NCBI GenBank assembly: GCA_002352135.1
Contig: DEHW01000221.1
Span: 1 to 5,061 of the forward strand
Source: Lysobacterales bacterium UBA2790
GTDB lineage: Bacteria; Pseudomonadota; Gammaproteobacteria; Xanthomonadales; Xanthomonadaceae
Reading direction: 5' to 3'
DNA length: 5,061 bases
The notes beneath the pieces were generated by a model, which had not been told where the DNA came from, ran no database searches, and saw only the letters and a list, made by a program, of their open reading frames with translations. The position numbers were made by a program, and so were the translations under genes. Shown here in pieces: positions 1-5,061 of this stretch. Position 1 is the stretch's first letter, and every line of letters starts with the position of its first letter.

Positions 1-1704
1 CTCGGTTCGCCACGCGTTGAAGGTGCGGCGCTCCAGCGCGTTGATGTAGTCGATGATCGGCTGTGGCGTATAGCCTTCGATGGTGGTGATCTGGTTGCGA
101 TCGATACCGAACGCGAGGGCGACCGTATCAGTCTCGGTGATGGGCAGTCCGAAGATTGTCTTGAAGGACCCGGTGTCAGCCGTGTAGTTGGCAATATTGG
201 CGTCGGCCTGGTCCAGTTCGCGATAGCTCAGGTTATAGCCAACTGAGACCCCGTCTTCGGTGAAATAGGGGTCGAAGTAGGAAAAATCGACTCGCTTCAC
301 GTAGGCGTTGTTCTGCACGGTGAAGCCGATCTGGTTGCCGGTGCCGAAGAAGTTGTTCTGGGTCACCGAGACCGAGGTGATCAGGCCAGCGTATTGCGAA
401 TAGCCCAAGCCAAACTGGAAGCTGCCGGATGTGCGCTCCTTGACGCTGATTTCGAGATCCACCTGGTCTTCAGTTCCTGCGACGGCCGGGGAGTCAATGG
501 TGACTTCATCGAAGTAGCCAAGGCGCTGCAGGCGGATCTTGGATCGGTCAATGGCGGCCTGCGAGTACCACATGCCTTCGAACTGACGCAGTTCGCGACG
601 CATGACTTCATCAGAGGTGCGGGTATTGCCCTTGAAGACGATGCGGCGGACATTGACGCGCTTGCCTGGCTCGACGACAAAGTTGATGGCGACGCGACGG
701 TTTTCCCGGTCAACCGTCGGAACCGGAGTCACCTGTGCGAACGCATAGCCGATGTTGGCAAGCACATTGGTCATCGCCTCGGAGGTCAATTCGAGCAGCT
801 TGCGAGAAAAGACCTGTTCGGTGCGGATGGCGACCAACTTCTCCATGTCCTCGACTGGAATGATCGTATCGCCGGACACCTTGATGTCGGAGACCGTGTA
901 GATCTCACCCTCCCGCACATTGGCGGTAAGGTACATGTTGCGGCGATCCGGACTGATCGACACCTGGGTGGACTCGACCGCAAAGTCAATGTAGCCGCGA
1001 TCCAGGTAGAACGAATTCAGCTTCTCGATGTCGCCAGACAATTTCTCGCGCGAATACTGGTCATCCCGCTTGTACCAGGACAGCCAATTGGTGGTGTCCG
1101 ACTCGAAGGCTTCGAGAATTTCCTCGTCGTCGAAACTCTCGTTGCCGACAATGTTCAGGTGCTTGATCCGCGCCGCCTTGCCTTCTTTGACATCGATGAC
1201 GATATCAACGCGATTGCGATCCAGGTTGGAGATCGATGGCGAGATGCTGACGTTGTACTTGCCCCGATTGTTGTACTGGCGAGTCAACTCTTGGGTGACA
1301 CGGTCCAGCGCGAGTTGGTTGAAGGTTTCGCCTTCGGCAAGGCCAATGTCATTCAGGCCTTTGATGAGCTCCTCGCTCTTGATGTCCTTGTTGCCAGTCA
1401 GCGTGATCTTGTTGATGGCCGGGCGCTCAACGACCGTCACCACCAGGATGCCGCCGTCCTGCTGATCGAGTTTCACATCGGAAAAGAAGCCCGTGCGGAA
1501 CAGGGCACGAATGGTCTGAGCGGCGGTACTGGCATCGACGCGATCACCGCGCTCGACGGGCATGTAGGTAAACACCGTACCGGCGGCGATGCGCTGCAGG
1601 CCATCGACACGGATGTCATTGACCACAAACGGTTGAAAGCTCTGCGCGTAGGCATTGGCGGCCATCATGGCGGCCACGAGGGGTAGCAAGGCAACTCGCT
1701 TCAT
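1..1704 (-). CDS. bamA: Outer membrane protein assembly factor BamA, N-terminal 568 residues (runs off left edge)
   Basis: BamA is the Omp85-family core of the BAM complex, which folds and inserts beta-barrel proteins into the outer membrane. The frame is open without a stop from the ATG at 1704 to base 1. Residues 1-20 look like a Sec signal peptide (start MKRVALLPLV, likely cleavage after AYA20). Five POTRA domains follow at roughly 25-94, 95-174, 178-265, 268-346 and 349-424, shown by repeated hallmarks such as VDGLQRIAAG, TLTGNKDI, NIVGNESF and FKGNTRTSDEV, and by SFYLDRGYVDF in POTRA3. The barrel begins near 425 (SGSFQFGLGYSQ, then NNFFGTGNQIGF, FDPYFTEDGVSVGY). E. coli BamA is about 810 residues, so some 230-240 residues are outside the window, including the VRGF loop region and the C-terminal beta-signal. 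The start is set by a good Shine-Dalgarno and the signal peptide; the internal Met14/Met15 would destroy it. It lies 154 nt downstream of rseP. Family assignment is very secure. Confidence 0.97.
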   Translation of the reverse strand, partial: MKRVALLPLVAAMMAANAYAQSFQPFVVNDIRVDGLQRIAAGTVFTYMPVERGDRVDASTAAQTIRALFRTGFFSDVKLDQQDGGILVVTVVERPAINKITLTGNKDIKSEELIKGLNDIGLAEGETFNQLALDRVTQELTRQYNNRGKYNVSISPSISNLDRNRVDIVIDVKEGKAARIKHLNIVGNESFDDEEILEAFESDTTNWLSWYKRDDQYSREKLSGDIEKLNSFYLDRGYIDFAVESTQVSISPDRRNMYLTANVREGEIYTVSDIKVSGDTIIPVEDMEKLVAIRTEQVFSRKLLELTSEAMTNVLANIGYAFAQVTPVPTVDRENRRVAINFVVEPGKRVNVRRIVFKGNTRTSDEVMRRELRQFEGMWYSQAAIDRSKIRLQRLGYFDEVTIDSPAVAGTEDQVDLEISVKERTSGSFQFGLGYSQYAGLITSVSVTQNNFFGTGNQIGFTVQNNAYVKRVDFSYFDPYFTEDGVSVGYNLSYRELDQADANIANYTADTGSFKTIFGLPITETDTVALAFGIDRNQITTIEGYTPQPIIDYINALERRTFNAWRTE

Positions 1705-1709
1705 TGTCA

Positions 1710-1714
1710 CTTCC
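1710..1714 (-). promoter_or_regulatory. Ribosome binding site of bamA
   Basis: Read on the minus strand, GGAAG stands five bases before the ATG at 1704, an ideal Shine-Dalgarno spacing. It fixes the bamA start ahead of the signal peptide. The site lies inside an 11-bp odd palindrome (1709-1719; arms ACTTC and GAAGT around one central base). Confidence 0.75.
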
Positions 1715-1740
1715 GAAGTTGGGCACCCGAAATGCCGGAG

Positions 1741-1775
1741 CAGTTCAGGCGAAGCCCGCAAAGCGGATCGAACTG
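1741..1775 (-). repeat. Imperfect inverted repeat / possible RNA stem-loop upstream of bamA
   Basis: The outer arms are a perfect 6-bp inverted repeat (CAGTTC at 1741-1746, GAACTG at 1770-1775). Between them is a second perfect small hairpin, CCGC-AAA-GCGG on the plus strand (1756-1766). In the transcript this could form a branched or bulged structure ending about 36 nt before the bamA start codon. No U tract follows in either direction, so it is not an intrinsic terminator. It could be a leader structure or an operator, or it could be chance in GC-rich DNA. Confidence 0.4.
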
Positions 1776-1858
1776 GGTGCGCCAGACGACCATCCCTACG
1801 GGAACATGAAGCAAGCGATGCCGGGCCAGCTCGCCTGCCACAGGTGGAAATCCGTCGC

Positions 1859-3208
1859 TCAGGATGCGACCAGACGGAGGATGTCGTTGTAGAAGGCGAT
1901 TCCCATCAGTCCCGCAAGGAAAACCATCCCAACATACTGTCCCACCATCATGGTGCGCTCGCTGACCGGGCCACCCTTGATCATTTCGATAAGGTAATAC
2001 AGCAGGTGTCCGCCGTCCAAGATCGGGATTGGCAGCAGATTCATGATGCACAGGCTCAACGACAGTACGGCAAGGAAAAACAGGAACCAAGCCGCACCCA
2101 TTTGCGCGGAAGCGTTGGCGTACTGGGCAATCGAGATCGGTCCGGAAAGGTTCTGAGTGGAGGCGACGCCGATCACCAAACGGTAGAGCATGCCAACGCT
2201 GGACTCCGTCAGACGCCAAGTTTCCTGCAGGCTGGCGCCGATCGCCGCGACCGGACCATACCGCAGCTTGGCATCGTGTGGTGCGCTGTCGCGCGCCACC
2301 TCGATGCCCATCAACCAACGCTGTGCCTTGGTGTCGAAATCGGGCTGTAACGTGACGCTTCGGACTTCAATGCCCCGGCGGATGCGCAGGGTCAGCGAAC
2401 TGGAACTTGATGCGGCTGCCTGTAGTGCATCCGGAACCTCGTCCCAGTAGCCGATTTCTCGATCATCGATGGCGAGAATCAGGTCATCGGCTTGCAGTCC
2501 GGCAGTGGCTGCAGCAGAACCAGCCAAAACCTTGCCGACCTTCGCGCGTAGAAGCAGTTGCTGCGGTATCAGACCAATGTCACGAAACAGTCGGCTTTCG
2601 TCGGTCTCTTCAGGCAGTTGCGAAAAATCCAGGGTTTCGGTTCGCGGCGAATCCACGCCGCGTTGAACTTCAATGCTGACGGGTTGCCGATCCAGTCCGG
2701 CCGCGAGCAGCAGCATGTTCGCATCGGTCCAGGTCTGGACTTCGCGGTCACCGATGCGCAGCAAGCGGTCGCCTTCTTGGATCCCGGCCTGTGCCGCGAC
2801 ACCGGTGCTGCGGCCGACGACAGGCAGGTAGTCGTCTTTTCCAAGGACGAACATCCCCCACAGCAACAGGACACAGAGCAGCAGGTTGAACGCCGGTCCG
2901 GCGGCGACGATGGCAAAGCGCTGCCACACCGGCTTGCGGTTGAAGGCGAAATCGAGTGCGTGCGGCGGCACGTCATACTCGCGTTCGTCGAGCATTTTCA
3001 CGTAGCCGCCCAGCGGAATAGCCGCAATCACGTATTCGGTGCCGTCCTTGCCAGTTCGCGACCACAGTGGCTTGCCAAAGCCAACCGAGAAGCGCAATAC
3101 GCGCACACCGAAGCGTCGCGCGACCCAGAAGTGACCAAATTCATGAAAGGTGACCAGCACACCAAGGCTGACGATCAACCACCAGATAGAGCCGAATAGT
3201 TCCTGCAT
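1859..3208 (-). CDS. rseP: RseP, sigma-E regulating site-2 zinc metalloprotease (M50 family)
   Basis: RseP is an inner-membrane intramembrane protease. In the known E. coli pathway it cuts the anti-sigma factor RseA after DegS has cleaved it, releasing sigma-E, and it also degrades leftover signal peptides. The 449-residue length matches the family (about 450). Visible features in order: a first membrane segment at about 7-29 carrying the zinc-binding HEFGH (22-26, catalytic Glu23); the GFGKPLW and IPLGGYVKMLDE region (43-75); AAGPAFN (102-108) at the second membrane segment (about 100-122); two PDZ domains at about 125-200 and 220-290 (AGIQEGDRLL at 141, AGLQADDLIL at 236); LSGPISIA (354-361); the third-ligand motif NLLPIPILDGGH (390-401, Asp398) in the third membrane segment; and a last membrane segment at about 424-444. 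The ATG start aligns with E. coli, placing HEXXH at the same residues. It begins 15 nt after dxr, so it is probably co-transcribed. All catalytic residues are present. Confidence 0.97.
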   Translation of the reverse strand: MQELFGSIWWLIVSLGVLVTFHEFGHFWVARRFGVRVLRFSVGFGKPLWSRTGKDGTEYVIAAIPLGGYVKMLDEREYDVPPHALDFAFNRKPVWQRFAIVAAGPAFNLLLCVLLLWGMFVLGKDDYLPVVGRSTGVAAQAGIQEGDRLLRIGDREVQTWTDANMLLLAAGLDRQPVSIEVQRGVDSPRTETLDFSQLPEETDESRLFRDIGLIPQQLLLRAKVGKVLAGSAAATAGLQADDLILAIDDREIGYWDEVPDALQAAASSSSSLTLRIRRGIEVRSVTLQPDFDTKAQRWLMGIEVARDSAPHDAKLRYGPVAAIGASLQETWRLTESSVGMLYRLVIGVASTQNLSGPISIAQYANASAQMGAAWFLFFLAVLSLSLCIMNLLPIPILDGGHLLYYLIEMIKGGPVSERTMMVGQYVGMVFLAGLMGIAFYNDILRLVAS

Positions 3209-3213
3209 GCGGA

Positions 3214-3217
3214 TTCC
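3214..3217 (-). promoter_or_regulatory. Ribosome binding site of rseP
   Basis: On the minus strand GGAA occurs five bases before the rseP ATG, within the 15-nt gap after the dxr stop codon. It is a short but properly spaced Shine-Dalgarno that supports the ATG at 3208 as the start and leaves no room for a separate promoter between the genes. Confidence 0.55.
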
Positions 3218-3223
3218 GTGGTG

Positions 3224-4390
3224 TCAGTGGTGAGTGTGGGGTTCGAGCCGGACCCGACGATCAAGTTCCAGCAAGTCTTCGAGCGTGGATGCCTGCTCTC
3301 GCGAAAACTGTTCCAGCATGTGTTGGACGTGATCGGCGATGGCTAGAAAACGCAATTGCCCCTGAAGAAACCCTGAAACGGCGGTTTCGTTGGCCGCGTT
3401 CAGCACCGTCGTGGCGCTGGGGCCATGGCGTAGCGCCTGATATGCCAAGTCGAGACAGGGAAAGGCTTCCCGGTCTGGTGCCTCAAAATCCAGGCGGGCC
3501 AATTGCAATAGATCCAACGGGGCAACGCCCGCGTCAATCCGATCTGGCCATGCCAAGCCGTAGGCCAGCGCGGTCCGCATGTCCGGAGTGCCCAATTGGG
3601 CCAGCATGGAACCATCGACGTAGTCGACCAGAGAATGAATGATGCTCTGCGGATGCACCACGACATCGATTCGCTCTGGCGCAGCGCCGAACAGCCAATG
3701 GGCTTCGATTACCTCCAGACCCTTGTTCATCAAGGTGGCAGAGTCGACCGAAATTTTCTGGCCCATTTGCCATCGCGGATGCGCGCAAGCCTGTTGCGGC
3801 GTCACCGCGGCAAGACGATCACGTCGCCAGCCCCGAAAAGGCCCGCCAGAAGCAGTCAGGACGAGTCGGCGAATTTCCGTTGAGGCCGCTCGTCCCAAGG
3901 CTGGCGCGGGCAAACACTGGAACAGCGCATTGTGCTCGCTGTCGATGGGGATCAATTCGCCACCGCCCTCTTTGACCGCGTGCATGAGCAAGGCACCGGC
4001 TACGACGATGGACTCCTTGTTGGCCAGCAGCAGCCGCTTTCCCGCGCGGGCCGCCGCCAGCGTGGAAGGCAATCCGGCAGCGCCGACGATGGCGGCCACC
4101 ACAATGTCGATGTCCGATTGCTGGGCGGCTTGTACCAACGCATCGGGTCCGGCTTCCGCGCGAGTGCTCAAATCAAGATCGCGCAGACCATCCTGCAGAG
4201 CGCGCAAATGCTGAGCGTCGTTGATGATCGCCAACGAGGGCCTGAACTGGGCGCACAGGCGCAGCAAGCTATCAACCTGCGCGTTGGCGGAAAGGACTTC
4301 GGCTCGGAACCGGTCCGGGTGGCGCGCAATGACGTCAAGCGTACTGCTGCCAATGGAACCGGTCGCGCCGAATACCGCAACGCGTTTCAC
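3224..4390 (-). CDS. dxr: 1-deoxy-D-xylulose 5-phosphate reductoisomerase (GTG start preferred; ATG at 4402 possible)
   Basis: Dxr (IspC) converts 1-deoxy-D-xylulose 5-phosphate to 2-C-methyl-D-erythritol 4-phosphate with NADPH and a divalent metal. This is the committed step of the non-mevalonate isoprenoid pathway in the cytosol and the target of fosmidomycin. Counting from the GTG (388 aa), the NADPH loop GATGSIG is at 8-14, LANKES includes Lys125, the metal site is Asp150 and Glu152 in [13 protein letters not shown] begins at Ser181, the flexible loop has His204 and Trp207 (HPRWQMG), and [14 protein letters not shown] gives Asn222, Lys223 and Glu226. These match the E. coli active-site set. 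The first 14 residues line up with E. coli without a gap. The GTG overlaps the cdsA stop as GTGA and has GGAG six bases upstream. The ATG at 4402 would add four residues, overlap cdsA by 16 nt and has a poorer binding site. The tail ends in HTHH. Identity is certain; only the start is open. Confidence 0.96.
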   Translation of the reverse strand: MKRVAVFGATGSIGSSTLDVIARHPDRFRAEVLSANAQVDSLLRLCAQFRPSLAIINDAQHLRALQDGLRDLDLSTRAEAGPDALVQAAQQSDIDIVVAAIVGAAGLPSTLAAARAGKRLLLANKESIVVAGALLMHAVKEGGGELIPIDSEHNALFQCLPAPALGRAASTEIRRLVLTASGGPFRGWRRDRLAAVTPQQACAHPRWQMGQKISVDSATLMNKGLEVIEAHWLFGAAPERIDVVVHPQSIIHSLVDYVDGSMLAQLGTPDMRTALAYGLAWPDRIDAGVAPLDLLQLARLDFEAPDREAFPCLDLAYQALRHGPSATTVLNAANETAVSGFLQGQLRFLAIADHVQHMLEQFSREQASTLEDLLELDRRVRLEPHTHH

Positions 4391-5061
4391 AGCAGGCTCC
4401 ATTTCAACACCACGAACATCGGTAGCGCGGCAAACAAGCTGTCCAGCCGGTCAAGCACGCCACCGTGCCCCGGGATGAGATGGCCGGAGTCCTTCGCGCC
4501 GGCATGGCGCTTGATCAGGCTCTCACAGAGATCGCCGACAACGGAGATCAGCATGGCCAGGGCGGTCGCCAGGAGAAGTCCTGCTGTCGAGCGTAGATCG
4601 AGGCCCATGATCAGGGCCATGCTCACGGCGAGCAGGAGAGATGCCGCAAGTCCGCCCCACAAACCCGCCCAGGTCTTCCCTGGGCTGATGCTCGGTGCGA
4701 GCTTGCGCCCACCCCAACGTGTTCCCGCGAAATAGGCACCAGAATCAGCCACCCAGACGAGAATGACCGCATATAGTGCCCATGCGGGACCATGCTCTGG
4801 GTCAGCATGCAGGAGAGCGAGCGCACTCCACGCCGGGACCACCATCAGCAGGACGACGACGTATTTCCAGAGGCGCACACCGTTGGTACGTTTGGCTCCA
4901 ATGTGCGGAAAGAACATCCAGACTGTCGCAATCAGCCACCACAGCAGACCGGCAAGAACTACCAGAGGGAACAAATGTGGCCAACCGAACTGCGCCAGCC
5001 AAGCCATGATGCCCACTGGCGGTAACAGCAACAGGGCGCGCACGAGCAGAGTCCGCACGCC
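4387..5061 (-). CDS. cdsA: Phosphatidate cytidylyltransferase (CDP-diacylglycerol synthase), C-terminal part (enters from right edge)
   Basis: CdsA is an integral inner-membrane enzyme that makes CDP-diacylglycerol and pyrophosphate from CTP and phosphatidic acid, the branch point for all bacterial phospholipids. 224 codons plus the stop are visible, and the frame is still open at base 5061. A GTG at 5058 is the first possible start, but alignment of the [10 protein letters not shown] segment with LGWWIVALLL of E. coli CdsA (285 aa) implies about 50 residues lie beyond the edge, so I treat it as partial. Counted from the GTG, it shows several hydrophobic membrane segments (about 4-20, 29-50, 66-84, 93-110, 133-152, 157-174), VADSGAY near 103-109, SPGKTW at 125-130, and the complete CDS signature from Ser180 to Asp206 ([23 protein letters not shown]). 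The protein ends soon after this signature, as in the family. It overlaps the start of dxr, indicating one transcription unit. Confidence 0.96.
   Translation of the reverse strand, partial: GVRTLLVRALLLLPPVGIMAWLAQFGWPHLFPLVVLAGLLWWLIATVWMFFPHIGAKRTNGVRLWKYVVVLLMVVPAWSALALLHADPEHGPAWALYAVILVWVADSGAYFAGTRWGGRKLAPSISPGKTWAGLWGGLAASLLLAVSMALIMGLDLRSTAGLLLATALAMLISVVGDLCESLIKRHAGAKDSGHLIPGHGGVLDRLDSLFAALPMFVVLKWSLL
4397..4400 (-). promoter_or_regulatory. Ribosome binding site that favours the GTG start of dxr
   Basis: GGAG on the minus strand lies six bases before the GTG at 4390 and within the last codons of cdsA. The upstream ATG at 4402 actually overlaps this GGAG and has only a G/T-rich stretch (GTGGTG) before it. 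The arrangement suggests translational coupling of dxr to cdsA through the GTGA overlap. Confidence 0.6.

Larger units (their letters stand above)
1705..1858 (-). other. rseP-bamA intergenic region
   Basis: This 154-nt gap is the only real break in the gene block and is the likely place for a bamA promoter or a structured 5' untranslated leader. I see no convincing -10/-35 pair, no clear sigma-E type element (a GAACT at about 1770-1774, minus strand, has no matching -10 at the right distance), and no terminator, since no U-run follows any hairpin. It does contain an imperfect stem-loop (1741-1775), the bamA Shine-Dalgarno, and a 28-codon open frame (1707-1793) whose TGA ends two bases before the bamA ATG. 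Its role is inferred from position only. Confidence 0.5.

Noticed and set aside
394..1686. 430-codon open frame on the plus strand, opposite bamA
   Set aside because: It is in exact antisense register with the bamA codons, so a stop would need the codons TTA, CTA or TCA in bamA, which are rare in this GC-rich gene. The translation resembles no family I know, while the minus-strand frame is clearly BamA.
1720..1775. Sigma-E type promoter for bamA
   Set aside because: A GAACT element is present on the minus strand, but no matching -10 element occurs at the expected 15-17 base distance, so I cannot support it.
1838..1847. CCAC-AG-GTGG near-palindrome just after the rseP stop as a terminator
   Set aside because: Four base pairs with a two-base centre cannot form a stable hairpin, and no U-run follows.
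1707..2318. 203-codon minus-strand frame overlapping the end of rseP and filling the gap to bamA
   Set aside because: It could suggest a frameshifted extension of rseP, but RseP already ends at its normal family length just after the last membrane segment, and the alternative frame has no recognisable features.
1655..2350. 231-codon plus-strand open frame across the bamA start, the gap and the end of rseP
   Set aside because: Composition is typical of an antisense shadow, it overlaps two well-supported genes and has no recognisable domain.
3932..4735. 267-codon plus-strand open frame opposite dxr and cdsA
   Set aside because: It is in antisense register with dxr codons and covers two enzymes whose active-site motifs are intact; no domain is recognisable in its translation.
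4387..5058. GTG at 5058 as the true start of a short 223-aa CdsA
   Set aside because: The frame is still open at the window edge, and comparison with E. coli CdsA implies about 50 further N-terminal residues, so the gene most likely continues beyond the window.

Overview
The window holds a conserved housekeeping block of a Gram-negative bacterium. All four genes are on the minus strand, so transcription runs from the right edge to the left: cdsA (partial, enters at the right edge), dxr, rseP and bamA (partial, leaves at the left edge). This order, normally preceded by frr and uppS and followed by skp and lpx genes, is typical of Gammaproteobacteria. The protein sequences align closely with the E. 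coli family members in motif spacing. The moderately high GC content and the flavour of the BamA and RseP sequences would fit a Lysobacterales (Xanthomonadales)-type gammaproteobacterium, but that placement is inference from memory and not proven.

Layout: 4387-5061 is the C-terminal part of CdsA (CDP-diacylglycerol synthase). Dxr (1-deoxy-D-xylulose 5-phosphate reductoisomerase) overlaps its end, and its better-supported start is a GTG at 4390 in a GTGA overlap. After 15 nt comes RseP (site-2 intramembrane protease, 449 aa, 1859-3208). A 154-nt gap (1705-1858) separates RseP from BamA (1-1704), of which 568 N-terminal residues are visible: signal peptide, five POTRA domains and the first barrel strands. 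The gap is the only non-coding stretch of note. It carries an imperfect stem-loop and a short palindrome over the bamA ribosome binding site.

Functionally the block is about building the cell envelope. CdsA makes the phospholipid precursor CDP-diacylglycerol. Dxr commits carbon to isoprenoids, which supply undecaprenyl carriers. RseP releases sigma-E when outer-membrane protein folding fails. BamA inserts outer-membrane proteins. The first three genes are packed like one transcription unit; bamA may be read through from them, driven by its own promoter in the gap, or both.

I found no mobile element, CRISPR array, RNA gene or sign of a new system. The coding regions look intact and ordinary. 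The long plus-strand open frames are antisense shadows of these genes. The points worth a second look are the dxr start and the structured rseP-bamA gap.
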